Below, in pieces: positions 9,073-18,415 of a stretch of DNA of 37,703 nucleotides. The first letter of the stretch is position 1, and each line of letters opens with the position of its first letter. The notes under the pieces were generated by a model. It was not told the origin of the DNA, searched no databases, and saw nothing but the letters and a program-made list of their open reading frames with translations. The DNA comes from Bacteroidota bacterium (lineage in GTDB: Bacteria; Bacteroidota; Bacteroidia; 2-12-FULL-35-15), in NCBI GenBank assembly GCA_947504725.1, contig CANNHN010000005.1, positions 1 through 37,703 on the forward strand, in the 5' to 3' direction. A program made the translations under genes and the position numbers.

Positions 9073-12000
9073 ATGGCTTTCAAAAGAGACATCAAATTAA
9101 AAAGTAACTTCTCGAAAATCACAATCAGCCTCGCATCTCCAGAAGCAATTTTGGAGCGTTCAAGTGGTGAAGTTGTAAAACCAGAAACCATCAACTACAG
9201 AACATACAAACCAGAAATGGGTGGATTGTTTTGTGAAAGAATTTTTGGACCGGTTAAGGATTGGGAATGTGCTTGTGGAAAATATAAACGTATTCGTTAC
9301 AAAGGAATTGTTTGTGACCGTTGCGGTGTTGAAGTAACTGAAAAGAAAGTACGTAGAGAAAGAATGGGACACATCAACTTAGTTGTGCCTGTTGCTCACA
9401 TCTGGTATTTCAAATCATTACCAAACAAAATTGGTTATTTATTAGGTCTTCCAACTAAAAAGTTAGACATGATTATTTATTACGAACGTTATGTTGTAGT
9501 AAATGCTGGTGTTAAAGCTGTTGATGGAATTAACTATTTAGATTTTTTATCTGAAGAAGAATATTTAAATATTTTAGATACACTTCCAAAAGAAAATCAA
9601 TACTTAGATGATAACGATCCAAACAAATTCATCGCGAAGATGGGTGCTGAAGCATTACAAGCACTTTTAAGCCGTGTTGATTTAGATGGTTTATCATTTG
9701 ACTTAAGATTAAAAGCAAATACAGAAACATCTCAACAACGTAAAAACGAAGCATTGAAGCGTTTGCAAGTAGTTGAAAGTTTCCGTCACGCAAATCAAAA
9801 TGTTGAAAATCGTCCTGAGTGGATGATCGTAAAAATCGTTCCTGTAATTCCACCAGAATTGCGTCCATTAGTTCCATTGGATGGCGGACGTTTTGCAACT
9901 TCTGATTTAAATGATTTATACAGACGTGTTATTATCCGTAACAACCGTTTGAAACGTTTGATCGAAATTAAAGCTCCTGAAGTAATCTTACGTAACGAAA
10001 AACGTATGTTGCAAGAAGCAGTAGATTCTTTGTTTGATAACTCACGTAAATCAAACGCTGTAAAAACTGAATCTAACAGAGCATTAAAATCTTTATCTGA
10101 TTCATTAAAAGGTAAACAAGGTCGTTTCCGTCAAAACTTACTTGGTAAACGTGTCGATTATTCTGCACGTTCGGTAATTGTTGTTGGACCAGAATTAAAA
10201 TTACATGAGTGCGGATTGCCAAAAGATATGGCAGCAGAATTATTCAAACCATTTATCATTCGTAAAATGATTGAGCGTGGTATTGTAAAGACTGTAAAAT
10301 CTGCAAAGAAAATAGTTGACAAAAAAGAACCTATCGTTTGGGATATTTTAGAGAACATTTTAAAAGGACATCCAGTTCTTTTAAACAGAGCTCCGACATT
10401 GCACAGATTAGGTATCCAAGCTTTCCAACCAAAATTAATTGAAGGAAAAGCGATTCAATTGCACCCACTAACTTGTACTGCGTTTAACGCGGATTTTGAC
10501 GGGGATCAAATGGCGGTTCACGTTCCATTGGGACATGCTGCTATTTTGGAAGCACAATTGTTGATGCTTGCTTCTCACAATATCTTGAACCCTGCGAATG
10601 GTGCTCCGGTTGCCGTTCCTTCTCAAGACATGGTGCTTGGTCTGTACTACATGACCAAAGGAAAGAAAAATACAAAAGAAGATTTTGTTAAAGGTGAAGG
10701 TTTAACTTTTTATTCTCCTGAAGAAGCGATTATTGCTTATAACGAAAAACGTGTTGATTTACATGCTTGGGTGAAAGTTCGTTTGTCAGTAAAAGAAGGT
10801 GATACTTTCTCAAACAAATTAGTTGAAACTACTGTTGGTCGTATCTTGTTTAATCAAGTTGTTCCAAAAGAAGTTGGTTATATCAACGAATTGTTGACGA
10901 AGAAATCTTTACGTGATATTATTGGTAACATCGTTAAGGAAACGGGTATGGCTAAAACAGCTAAGTTCCTTGATGAAATGAAGACCTTAGGTTTCATGAG
11001 TGCATTCCGTGGATGTTTGTCTTTTAACTTGGGTGACGTAATTGTTCCTGAAGATAAAGGTAAAATGATTGCTGATGCAAATACGCAAATTGATGAAGTA
11101 GTAGCAAACTACAACATGGGTTTCATTACCAACAACGAGCGTTACAATCAGGTTATTGATATCTGGACACATACAAACTCTCGCATTACTGCGAAAGTAT
11201 TGAACACATTGACAAACGATCGTCAAGGTTTCAATCCAGTTTATATGATGTTGGATTCTGGAGCCCGTGGTTCTAAAGAACAAATTCGTCAGTTAGGTGG
11301 TATGCGTGGATTGATGGCGAAACCGCAAAAAGGTGCAGGTGGTGGAGAGATTATTGAAAATCCTATCATCTCTAACTTTAAAGAAGGTTTATCCATCCTT
11401 GAGTATTTTATTTCTACTCACGGTGCTCGTAAAGGTCTTGCCGATACAGCCTTGAAAACTGCGGATGCTGGTTACTTAACTAGACGTTTAGTGGATGTTG
11501 CTCAAGATGTAATTATCACAGTTGAAGATTGTGGTACTTTACGTGGATTGATCGCTACACCATTGAAGAAAAATGATGAAGTAGTTGAATCTTTATATGA
11601 CAGAATTTTAGGTAGAACTGCAGTTCACGATGTTTATAATCCTTTAACAGGAGATTTAATTATCGGTGCAGGTGAAGAAGTTACTGAAGATTATGCAAAA
11701 ATTATTTCTGAATCTCCAATTGAATCAGTTGAAATTCGTTCGGTATTAACTTGCGAAAGTAAGAGCGGAGTTTGTGGAAAATGTTACGGACGTAACTTGG
11801 CTACAGGCCGTATGGTTCAAAGAGGTGAGGCAGTTGGTGTTATCGCAGCTCAGTCAATTGGTGAGCCGGGTACACAGTTAACATTGCGTACATTCCACGT
11901 TGGAGGTACTGCATCTAACACAACTACTGCAAGTAAAATTGAAGCAAAATATGATGGTATCATCGAAATTGACGAATTAAAAACAGTAAAACGTAAAAAT

Positions 12001-13365
12001 CCTGATGGACAAGTCGTTGATGTTGTTATTGGTCGTTCAGCTGAGATGCGCATCATTGATGCAAACACAAAAATTGTTTTAACAACAGGAAATATTCCTT
12101 ATGGTTCACAAGCTTATGTGAAGCATGCATCAAAAGTTAAAAAAGGAGATTTAATCTGTGATTGGGATCCGTATAACGCTGTTATCGTTTCTGAATTCGC
12201 TGGTAAAATCGAATTTGATAACGTTGAAGAAGGTATTACATTCCGTGAAGAGTCCGATGAACAAACAGGCTTTAAAGAAAAAGTTATTGTTGAAAGTCGT
12301 GATAAATCTAAGAACCCTTCTATCAAGATTGTTGTTAGCAAAGAAACATTACGTACTTACAACATTCCAGTTGGAGCTCACATCATTGTAAACGATGATG
12401 CGAAAATTGAAGCAGGACAAATCCTTGTGAAGATTCCTCGTTCATCTGGTAAAACAGGTGATATCACGGGTGGTTTACCTCGTGTAACTGAATTGTTTGA
12501 AGCACGTAACCCAAGTAACCCGGCTGTGGTTTCTGAAATTGATGGTATCGTTTCTTTCGGTAAAATTAAACGTGGTAACCGTGAGGTGCATGTTGAATCT
12601 CGTACTGGTGAAAAGAAAACGTACCTTGTTCAATTATCGAAACACATCCTTGTTCAAGAAAATGATTTCATCAAAGCTGGTGAGCCATTATCTGATGGGG
12701 CAATCACTCCAAGCGATATCCTTGCTATCAAAGGACCAACTGCTGTTCAAGAGTATTTGGTAAATGAGGTACAAGAGGTTTACCGTTTACAAGGTGTGAA
12801 AATTAACGATAAACATTTCGAAGTAATTGTTCGTCAGATGATGCGTAAAGTTGACATCAGCGAAGCGGGTGATACAATTTTCTTAGAAAAACAATTGGTG
12901 AACAAATCGGAGTTCATGAAAGAAAACGATAACTTATATGCTAAAGTTCTTATTCTTGAGCCAGGTGATTCAACCTTATACAAAGCTGGTCAGATCATCA
13001 GTGCACGTAAATTGAGAGATGAAAATTCTTCATTGAAACGCAGAGATATGAAAATCATCGAAGCTCGTGAAGCAGTTCCTGCTACATCAAGCCAAGTGTT
13101 ACAAGGTATCACACGTGCATCATTGCAAACGAACAGTTTCATGAGTGCTGCATCGTTCCAGGAAACTACAAAAGTTCTGAACGAAGCTGCAGTAAGCGGA
13201 AAAGTAGATTACTTATTAGGATTAAAAGAAAACGTAATCGTTGGACATTTAATTCCTGCAGGTACCGGCTTAAGAGCTTACGACAAAATGATTGTTGGTT
13301 CACAAGAAGAGTACGATCGTTTGTTGGCTTCTAAAAAAGAAGCTGCATTAGAAGAAGAAGCGTAG
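9073..13365 (+). CDS. rpoC: DNA-directed RNA polymerase subunit beta'
   Basis: This is the beta' subunit carrying the catalytic magnesium, 1430 residues. The N-terminal zinc site has C66, C68, C81 and C84. The active-site loop NADFDGDQM has its three aspartates at residues 474, 476 and 478. A second zinc site lies in the [13 protein letters not shown] region near residue 895, followed by the conserved [16 protein letters not shown] trigger-loop region. The C-terminal omega-binding region is intact, ending in an acidic tail. ATG 9073 gives [13 protein letters not shown], usual for Bacteroidota. A clear terminator follows at 13424. Confidence 0.98.
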   Translation: MAFKRDIKLKSNFSKITISLASPEAILERSSGEVVKPETINYRTYKPEMGGLFCERIFGPVKDWECACGKYKRIRYKGIVCDRCGVEVTEKKVRRERMGHINLVVPVAHIWYFKSLPNKIGYLLGLPTKKLDMIIYYERYVVVNAGVKAVDGINYLDFLSEEEYLNILDTLPKENQYLDDNDPNKFIAKMGAEALQALLSRVDLDGLSFDLRLKANTETSQQRKNEALKRLQVVESFRHANQNVENRPEWMIVKIVPVIPPELRPLVPLDGGRFATSDLNDLYRRVIIRNNRLKRLIEIKAPEVILRNEKRMLQEAVDSLFDNSRKSNAVKTESNRALKSLSDSLKGKQGRFRQNLLGKRVDYSARSVIVVGPELKLHECGLPKDMAAELFKPFIIRKMIERGIVKTVKSAKKIVDKKEPIVWDILENILKGHPVLLNRAPTLHRLGIQAFQPKLIEGKAIQLHPLTCTAFNADFDGDQMAVHVPLGHAAILEAQLLMLASHNILNPANGAPVAVPSQDMVLGLYYMTKGKKNTKEDFVKGEGLTFYSPEEAIIAYNEKRVDLHAWVKVRLSVKEGDTFSNKLVETTVGRILFNQVVPKEVGYINELLTKKSLRDIIGNIVKETGMAKTAKFLDEMKTLGFMSAFRGCLSFNLGDVIVPEDKGKMIADANTQIDEVVANYNMGFITNNERYNQVIDIWTHTNSRITAKVLNTLTNDRQGFNPVYMMLDSGARGSKEQIRQLGGMRGLMAKPQKGAGGGEIIENPIISNFKEGLSILEYFISTHGARKGLADTALKTADAGYLTRRLVDVAQDVIITVEDCGTLRGLIATPLKKNDEVVESLYDRILGRTAVHDVYNPLTGDLIIGAGEEVTEDYAKIISESPIESVEIRSVLTCESKSGVCGKCYGRNLATGRMVQRGEAVGVIAAQSIGEPGTQLTLRTFHVGGTASNTTTASKIEAKYDGIIEIDELKTVKRKNPDGQVVDVVIGRSAEMRIIDANTKIVLTTGNIPYGSQAYVKHASKVKKGDLICDWDPYNAVIVSEFAGKIEFDNVEEGITFREESDEQTGFKEKVIVESRDKSKNPSIKIVVSKETLRTYNIPVGAHIIVNDDAKIEAGQILVKIPRSSGKTGDITGGLPRVTELFEARNPSNPAVVSEIDGIVSFGKIKRGNREVHVESRTGEKKTYLVQLSKHILVQENDFIKAGEPLSDGAITPSDILAIKGPTAVQEYLVNEVQEVYRLQGVKINDKHFEVIVRQMMRKVDISEAGDTIFLEKQLVNKSEFMKENDNLYAKVLILEPGDSTLYKAGQIISARKLRDENSSLKRRDMKIIEAREAVPATSSQVLQGITRASLQTNSFMSAASFQETTKVLNEAAVSGKVDYLLGLKENVIVGHLIPAGTGLRAYDKMIVGSQEEYDRLLASKKEAALEEEA

Positions 13366-13366
13366 A

Positions 13367-13399
13367 TACGAATAACGAATCGTACGAATGTTACGAATC
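13367..13399 (+). repeat. Short ACGAAT repeats after rpoC
   Basis: ACGAAT occurs four times within 33 bp, once with the preceding AT and otherwise preceded by TA, GT or TT, directly after the rpoC stop codon. Period is irregular at 7-9 bp. No function is apparent. Confidence 0.5.
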
Positions 13400-13423
13400 T
13401 AAGCGTGTTAAAGCGATAAATAA

Positions 13424-13458
13424 AAAAGAGGGACAGCAGAAATGTTAGTCCCTCTTTT
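13424..13458 (+). terminator. Intrinsic terminator after rpoC
   Basis: AAAAGAGGGAC (13424-13434) pairs with GTCCCTCTTTT (13448-13458) over 11 bp with a 13-nt loop. The A-tract before and T-tract after make it a typical terminator of the rpoBC operon. It lies only 26 bp before the DUF3467 gene, so that gene needs readthrough or its own promoter. Confidence 0.85.
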
Positions 13459-13484
13459 ACTAAACAGAACTAAAATAAAAAATC

Positions 13485-13799
13485 ATGGAAGAGCAAAATC
13501 AAAACAATCAATTGAATATTGAATTGAGCGAAGAAATCGCAGAAGGAATTTATTCAAACCTTGCCATCATCACACATTCGAATTCGGAGTTTGTTGTTGA
13601 CTTTGTAAGAATGATGCCGGGTGTGCCGAAAGCGAAAGTAAAATCGCGTATCGTATTAACGCCTCAACATGCTAAACGTTTAATGAAAGCGTTGAAAGAT
13701 AATGTTTCAAAATTTGAACAAACGCATGGGCCAATTAAAGACACGGAAATGCCGAATGTATTGCCGATGAACTTTGGCGGACCGACAGCACAAGCTTAA
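13485..13799 (+). CDS. DUF3467 family protein
   Basis: The 104-residue protein matches what I recall of the DUF3467 family (ELSEEIAEGIYSNLAIITHS at the start, VKSRIVLTPQHAKRLMKAL in the middle). Its function is unknown. Members are small, soluble and commonly found next to rpoC in Bacteroidota. It has no signal peptide or membrane segment. The rpoC terminator sits between the two genes, so linkage may reflect conserved order and not simple cotranscription. Confidence 0.88.
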   Translation: MEEQNQNNQLNIELSEEIAEGIYSNLAIITHSNSEFVVDFVRMMPGVPKAKVKSRIVLTPQHAKRLMKALKDNVSKFEQTHGPIKDTEMPNVLPMNFGGPTAQA

Positions 13800-13828
13800 A
13801 AAGTGATAAGGATAGAGCTTGTTAGAAC

Positions 13829-13916
13829 TGTCATTCCGACCGAAGTGGAGGAATCTTTTCCAATGAGAACTAGAATTAATATTGTGCAAGATCTCTCCAC
13901 TTCGGTCGAGAGGACA
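13829..13916. repeat. Palindromic intergenic repeat (GTCATTCCGAC type)
   Basis: The left arm reads GTCATTCCGACCGAAGTGGA and continues GGAATCT. The right arm AGATCTCTCCACTTCGGTCG is its imperfect complement, so CCGAAGTGGA pairs with TCCACTTCGG and the whole can form one long hairpin. The right end (GAGAGGACATG) has drifted from the expected GGAATGACA. It resembles palindromic repeats scattered in many Bacteroidota genomes. It occupies most of the 247-bp spacer between the DUF3467 gene and the C1 peptidase gene. Confidence 0.75.
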
Positions 13917-14046
13917 TGCAATAAACATTTTCTTCCAACTTTTTAACTGTTTTTTGCCAGTAATGTTTGTTATCAACCACTCGTCACAAATTCAAGAATA
14001 AGATTCTTTTAACAACGTAAATTAGTACAAACAAAATCTCTCAAAA

Positions 14047-15207
14047 ATGAATATTAAAAAACAAATTATCCTCGGATTAGCACTTATGTCTGCTGATTTA
14101 ATTATTGGACAAACCCTTACCAACAAAAAAGACGGTAACTACAAATTTACTGTTGTGAAAAATTTAGATGCAACGGAAGTGCAAAACCAAGCACAATCAA
14201 GTACTTGCTGGTCGTTTTCATCGCTTTCATTTTTTGAATCTGAAATGATTCGTATGGGAAAACCGAAAGTAAATTTATCTGAAATGTTTGTTGTGCGTAA
14301 TGCCTACATGGCAAAAGCGGATAAATATGTAAGAATGCACGGTGCTACAGGTTTTAGCCCGGGTGGAGCATTTCATGATGCCGTTTATGTATTTAAAAAT
14401 TTCGGTTTCATGCCACAAGCTGCTTATGTTGGAATGGTGAATGGTGAAAAAGACATCAATCATCAAGAAATGGATAATATGTTGAAAGCACAATTGGATG
14501 TAGTAATCAAAGGAAACAAAATTACTACTGCTTGGCCAAAGGCAATTGATGCTACGTTGGATGCGTATTTAGGAAAAGCTCCTGAGAAATTTGATTACAT
14601 GGGAAAACAATATGATCCAAAAACATTTGCGACTACATTAGGTTTGAATATGGATAATTACATTGAAATTTCATCTTTTACTCATCATCCATTTTATACA
14701 AAGTTCGCTATTGAAGTGCCAGATAATTGGTCGTGGGATCAATTGTACAACTTGCCATTGAACGAAATGATAGATGTAATGGACAACGCAATCATGAATG
14801 GATATTCAGTTGCTTGGGGAGCTGACGTTAGTGAAAAAGGTTTCTCGTTCAAAAATGGTGTTGCCATTGTTCCAGATGTAGATTGGACTAGTATTAAAAA
14901 AGAAAAAATAGATTCTGTTGTGCAAGTTGTGCCAACAAAAGAAATTGCAATTACTCAGGCTTTACGTCAGGAAGCATTCGATAATTACGAAACTCAAGAT
15001 GACCACGGAATGCACATTGTTGGAATTGTAAAAGACCAAAATGGAACAAAATATTATGTTGTAAAAAATTCATGGGGAATTAAAAACAATGATTGTGATG
15101 GATATTTTTATGCATCAGAAGCATTTGTGAAATACAAAACTACTAGCATCATGGTTCATAAGGATGGAGTTAAGAAGGAGATTGCGAAGAAATTGGGACT
15201 TAAGTAA
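14047..15207 (+). CDS. Exported C1-family peptidase (aminopeptidase C / bleomycin hydrolase type)
   Basis: This is a papain-fold cysteine peptidase, probably C1B (PepC/bleomycin hydrolase-like). An N-terminal signal-like segment covers residues 1-22. The oxyanion Gln is Q48 and the nucleophile is C54 in QSSTCWSFSS. The catalytic His is H323 in DDHGMHIVGI and Asn is N341 in VVKNSWG. At 386 residues it is a little shorter than cytosolic PepC (about 440), and it is predicted to be exported, unlike that enzyme. It stands alone between two palindromic repeats, with a terminator after it. The substrate is unknown. Its C-terminus ends in a lysine-rich tail (KKEIAKKLGLK). Confidence 0.9.
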   Translation: MNIKKQIILGLALMSADLIIGQTLTNKKDGNYKFTVVKNLDATEVQNQAQSSTCWSFSSLSFFESEMIRMGKPKVNLSEMFVVRNAYMAKADKYVRMHGATGFSPGGAFHDAVYVFKNFGFMPQAAYVGMVNGEKDINHQEMDNMLKAQLDVVIKGNKITTAWPKAIDATLDAYLGKAPEKFDYMGKQYDPKTFATTLGLNMDNYIEISSFTHHPFYTKFAIEVPDNWSWDQLYNLPLNEMIDVMDNAIMNGYSVAWGADVSEKGFSFKNGVAIVPDVDWTSIKKEKIDSVVQVVPTKEIAITQALRQEAFDNYETQDDHGMHIVGIVKDQNGTKYYVVKNSWGIKNNDCDGYFYASEAFVKYKTTSIMVHKDGVKKEIAKKLGLK

Positions 15208-15237
15208 GTTCAAAGTTTAAAGTTAAAAAGTTCAAAG
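15208..15237 (+). repeat. AAAGTTTAAAG repeat after the C1 peptidase gene
   Basis: GTTCAAAGTTTAAAGTTAAA followed by AAGTTCAAAG is another copy of the heptamer-type spacer repeat. Its last part forms the left arm of the terminator described next. Confidence 0.55.
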
Positions 15238-15263
15238 TCGGTTTATGGCTTTGAACTTTTTTA
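15225..15263 (+). terminator. Intrinsic terminator after the C1 peptidase gene
   Basis: AAAAAGTTCAAAG (15225-15237) pairs with CTTTGAACTTTTT (15249-15261) over 13 bp with an 11-nt loop and a terminal T-tract. The arms resemble the spacer repeat, suggesting the terminator evolved from it or gave rise to it. Confidence 0.8.
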
Positions 15264-15282
15264 TTTGAATCATATTAGAAAT

Positions 15283-15366
15283 CGTCATGCCGTGCTACGA
15301 CACGGCATCTCATTAATGTTAGCAGTCTGCAATCGGGAGATCCCGTGTCGAGGCACGGGATGACAG
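15283..15366. repeat. Palindromic intergenic repeat (GTCATGCCGTG type)
   Basis: The element begins CGTCATGCCGTG and ends CACGGGATGACAG. It contains two small hairpins, GCCGTG/CACGGC and CCCGTG/CACGGG, each with a 6-nt loop, and the outer GTCAT/ATGAC ends also pair, giving a cloverleaf-like fold. It lies between the C1 peptidase gene and the 3' end of the SPOR gene. It shares GTCAT...ATGAC ends with the other palindromic repeats in this window. Confidence 0.75.
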
Positions 15367-15425
15367 TTGAAAGGGGAACACTGCTTACAAACGCATTTCT
15401 TATCTGCGAGCAAAATTTTACGGAG

Positions 15426-16280
15426 CTATTTTACGATCTTCTCATTCTCAAAAGCCACAATAAAAGCACCTTGAAAACCTTTTTCTACCATTTCTTTTTT
15501 GCGATTTAATGCTTCTTCGTAAGTAGAAAAATTTCCACTAAAATATTTTGTTATTCCATTATCCAAGACAAGAGTTGTAACTTCTGTAACGCCATCAATT
15601 TTTGGTTTTGCAGAAAATGCGCCTATTTGTACACGATACATTTTGCCTGTTGAAGCTGGTAATGCAGTCGTAGGAACCTTTGCAAATGTTGTTGGTTGTT
15701 GATTTGTGGTGCTTGGTGGTGTTTCTTTTTTAGGTTCAACTGGTGGAGTCGTTTTAACTGGAGTTGTTGTAGCAACTGGAGTGGTGGCAATCGGATTTGT
15801 TTTTACAGGTTGTGTACTTATTGTTGGATTATTACTTGGAATTTCTTTTTTTACGGGTGCTGTTGCTGTTCCAATAATAATTTTTGCTATTGGGAAATCA
15901 AATACTTTACGTTCGTTATTGTTGATGTAAGAAATTTTTGATGGTAACGATTTAGTTCCTGAAACACCACCATTTACTGTTATTTTATATTTGATAGTAA
16001 ATGTTTCTTCTTTTGGAGGAGTAATCCAAACGATTTTTGCTCCGCCATCAGCAAACGTAAATGTTCCACTCTGACTTTCAATTTCACTTGCAACTAATCC
16101 TTCTGGAATTTCTTGGAAAAACTTCATGAAATCTTTAATCGTTCCTTTGTTGACTGTTGTTTCCACAATAAATTCAGTTCCGGGTAAAGCAGTTGCTGGA
16201 ATTTTTTGTATCCCGGTAATGTTTTGTGCCGACAAACCAATAGATAAAAAAAGAAGAAAAAAAGTAAACGATTTTGACAT
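15426..16280 (-). CDS. Exported SPOR-domain protein
   Basis: The 284-residue protein has a signal peptide (residues 1-18, ending GLSAQ). A folded N-terminal domain of about 120 residues is not recognised. A Pro/Thr-rich linker covers about residues 142-205, and a SPOR domain starts at MYRVQIGAFSAKP (about residue 212). SPOR domains bind peptidoglycan denuded of stem peptides, often at division sites, so a periplasmic cell-wall role is likely. It is monocistronic as far as visible. The long linker suits spanning the periplasm. The precise function is unknown. Confidence 0.85.
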   Translation of the reverse strand: MSKSFTFFLLFLSIGLSAQNITGIQKIPATALPGTEFIVETTVNKGTIKDFMKFFQEIPEGLVASEIESQSGTFTFADGGAKIVWITPPKEETFTIKYKITVNGGVSGTKSLPSKISYINNNERKVFDFPIAKIIIGTATAPVKKEIPSNNPTISTQPVKTNPIATTPVATTTPVKTTPPVEPKKETPPSTTNQQPTTFAKVPTTALPASTGKMYRVQIGAFSAKPKIDGVTEVTTLVLDNGITKYFSGNFSTYEEALNRKKEMVEKGFQGAFIVAFENEKIVK

Positions 16281-16418
16281 AATTGATAAAGCTTAGAGAC
16301 TGTAAATTTAATTAAAAAACCTTAATTTGGCCTTCATAAATCAGGCCATTTCAATTTATTTAACGAATTTATCACATATATATTCATTGAAATTGACTTG
16401 TCTTTATAACAATGAGCT

Positions 16419-16784
16419 ATGTCTATTAAGTCCAGCAATCAAACAGAAACAGAAGTAGCTACCGAAACCATGGTGGCGGAGGAAGGACAAACTATTGTCC
16501 ATTGTGTCTGTAACCAAGATGCGTATTATAGAATTTGGCCTTCTACATTTCTAATAGAACATGGAACTGGTAAAGAAGCACGATTAATTACAGCATTTAA
16601 TGTTTCTTTTTATCCGCAATGGACGCCAAAATCCCCCGGACAAAAATTTACTTTAATCTTTGAAGGTCTCAGTAAAAATTGTGTAGTGTTTGATTTAAGA
16701 GAAATCATTCCTCAAGAAGGCGGTTTTGAAGTGAATGCAATAGTTAGAAATGAAACGGATGTGTATACGGTTTGGATTGATTAG
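16419..16784 (+). CDS. Hypothetical protein, 121 aa
   Basis: I do not recognise this protein. It has no signal peptide or membrane segment. An acidic, Thr-rich N-terminus (residues 1-25) precedes a compact region with YYRIWPSTFLI, FYPQWTPKSPGQKFTLIFEG and ending VYTVWID. It looks like a small all-beta domain with many aromatics. The start is ATG 16419; the ATG at 16412 is out of frame and runs into a stop after five codons. Its stop codon overlaps that of the converging dinB by 4 bp, which supports it as a real gene packed against dinB. Confidence 0.65.
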   Translation: MSIKSSNQTETEVATETMVAEEGQTIVHCVCNQDAYYRIWPSTFLIEHGTGKEARLITAFNVSFYPQWTPKSPGQKFTLIFEGLSKNCVVFDLREIIPQEGGFEVNAIVRNETDVYTVWID

Positions 16785-17866
16785 AACAATTCCAACTGCC
16801 ACTCATTTTTTTTCTTCACCACTCTCTCAGGAGCATCCCCAAAATTAGAAAGTGAAATTCCTAAAAGACGAATCTTTTTGTTTTCTAAATCAGTTTTTAA
16901 AAGCAACTCTTTTGCAGTGTTGATAATTGTTTCAAAGTCGTTAATCGCTTTGTTGAAGGAGTAGTTGCGTGTGATTTGCTGAAAGTTATGATATTTTATT
17001 TTCAAAGTAACCGTCCTTCCTTTCAAATTATATTTCTGTAAACGTGTTACAACTACTTCAGCAATTTTATCCAATTCTTCATTCATTGCTTCAACTGTTG
17101 TTAAGTCTTCTGCAAATGTATCTTCTGCTCCCAATGATTTGGATTCTCTATGTGGCTGGACAGCACGATTATCAATTCCTCTCACAATTTTATAATAAAA
17201 CCTTCCTGGCTTTCCGAAAGAATGTACCAACTCTTCTTCCGTCATCTTTTTTAAATCTTCACCTTTGTGAATGCCCATCCCTTTCATTTTATCGGCTGTC
17301 ACTTTTCCCACACCAAAGAATTTTTCTACAGGAAGTTTTTCCATAAATTCTTCAATCTTCTCAGGAGCAATAAAAGTCAGGCCATCAGGCTTGTTCATGT
17401 CGGAAGCAATTTTAGCAACAAACTTACTGCAGGAAACACCAGCAGATGCCGTTAAATTCAATTCTTCTTTGATTGCTAATTTTATTTGTTTGGCAATTTC
17501 AATCGCTGAAGTAATTCCTTTTTTGTTTTCGGTTACATCCAAGAATGCTTCATCCAACGAAAGTGGTTCAATCAAATCGGTATAGCGTTCAAATATTTCT
17601 CTAATTTTTTTTGAGGCTTCTTTGTATGCTGCAAAACGAGGGTAAACAAAAATAACGTGCGGACAAAGTTGTAAGGCTTTTTTACTGGGCATTGCCGAAC
17701 GAATTCCGAATTTACGAGCTTCATAACTGGCAGTTGCAACAACTCCACCACGACCTTCAGGTTTCCCGCCTACAACAATAGGCTTCCCAACGTACTCCGG
17801 AAAGTCACGTTGCTCCACCGATGCATAAAATGCATCCATATCGATATGTATTATTTTGCGAGACAT
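16781..17866 (-). CDS. dinB: DNA polymerase IV (Y-family)
   Basis: This error-prone translesion polymerase bypasses damaged template bases. The 361-residue protein has the catalytic acidic residues D9 (in HIDMDAFYASVEQ), D105 and E106 (in SLDEAFLD), with F13/Y14 in the steric-gate region. A little-finger domain follows. The extreme C-terminus WQLELF is a classical sliding-clamp-binding peptide (QLxLF). It converges on the 121-aa gene with a 4-bp overlap. Upstream on the same strand, 23 bp away, is the end of the membrane-stub gene, so the two may be cotranscribed. No LexA-type operator is obvious. Confidence 0.97.
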   Translation of the reverse strand: MSRKIIHIDMDAFYASVEQRDFPEYVGKPIVVGGKPEGRGGVVATASYEARKFGIRSAMPSKKALQLCPHVIFVYPRFAAYKEASKKIREIFERYTDLIEPLSLDEAFLDVTENKKGITSAIEIAKQIKLAIKEELNLTASAGVSCSKFVAKIASDMNKPDGLTFIAPEKIEEFMEKLPVEKFFGVGKVTADKMKGMGIHKGEDLKKMTEEELVHSFGKPGRFYYKIVRGIDNRAVQPHRESKSLGAEDTFAEDLTTVEAMNEELDKIAEVVVTRLQKYNLKGRTVTLKIKYHNFQQITRNYSFNKAINDFETIINTAKELLLKTDLENKKIRLLGISLSNFGDAPERVVKKKNEWQLELF

Positions 17867-17889
17867 TTTTTACTAATATTATTTCCCCA

Positions 17890-18303
17890 TCACTTTTTTT
17901 TCAATCGGTCGAGGTTCTTTTGAATATATTTCTCAGGAGGGAGGAGAGATCTCTGGATTCTCCTTGCATAATAAATACTATCTGTAATGTCTTTGTTTTT
18001 TTCTTCGATAATTTCTTTTTGCGCTTTTAAAATTTTGTTGTTCTTTCTGTTTGTACGCAATAGTTTCATTGCAATCAACGCTATGACAATGATTAATCCA
18101 GTTACAAGTACATACATATTACGATGTGCTTGTTTGTAACAGACAAGTTCTTCATCGCCTTCGCCACTCAATATTTCCCATGGAGAATGGTGATGTTCAG
18201 CAGCGGCAGCAGAGTCAGTTAAAAAACTTTGTCCGTAATTATTTATTGATATGAAAATCAAAAATAAGAACAGTGTAAGCGTTTTGTAGTTAAATAATTT
18301 CAT
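17890..18303 (-). CDS. Membrane-anchored coiled-coil stub resembling the front of a SpoIIE-type phosphatase
   Basis: The 137-residue protein has a signal peptide (about residues 1-24), a short periplasmic stretch with a His-rich patch, one membrane helix (about 63-82) and a charged helix. It ends in DITDSIYYARRIQRSLLPP (about 105-123), then stops 14 residues later in KKK. In Bacteroidota sensor proteins this 'DSIxYAxRIQ..LLPP' segment normally leads into a PP2C/SpoIIE phosphatase domain, which is absent here. The next gene, dinB, begins 23 bp on. It may be a truncated remnant, or a short signalling stub that still works. Confidence 0.7.
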   Translation of the reverse strand: MKLFNYKTLTLFLFLIFISINNYGQSFLTDSAAAAEHHHSPWEILSGEGDEELVCYKQAHRNMYVLVTGLIIVIALIAMKLLRTNRKNNKILKAQKEIIEEKNKDITDSIYYARRIQRSLLPPEKYIQKNLDRLKKK

Positions 18304-18403
18304 TATCGAGTATTTGGTATTTAAAGGTAATACTATTTTATTCCAAAAATAAATAGTTTTCAGAATACTAAAATTCTTGGCTGTAATAAATTGGAACAGC
18401 GAC

Positions 18404-18411
18404 TAATTTTG
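18404..18411 (+). promoter_or_regulatory. Candidate -7 promoter element (TAATTTTG)
   Basis: It is an exact match to the Bacteroidota -7 consensus TAnnTTTG. It ends only 4 bp before the radical SAM start codon, so transcription would begin at or just inside ATG 18416 and the mRNA could be leaderless. A TTGG about 23 bp upstream could act as the -33 part. Confidence 0.4.
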
Positions 18412-18415
18412 TAAA

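Noticed and set aside
13707-13976. Minus-strand open frame of 89 codons across the end of the DUF3467 gene and the adjacent repeat
   Set aside because: It overlaps a well-supported gene and a palindromic repeat, with no recognisable domain.
15696-15941. Plus-strand open frames opposite the SPOR-protein gene
   Set aside because: They run antisense to its Pro/Thr-rich linker, which is low in complexity and so free of stops by chance.
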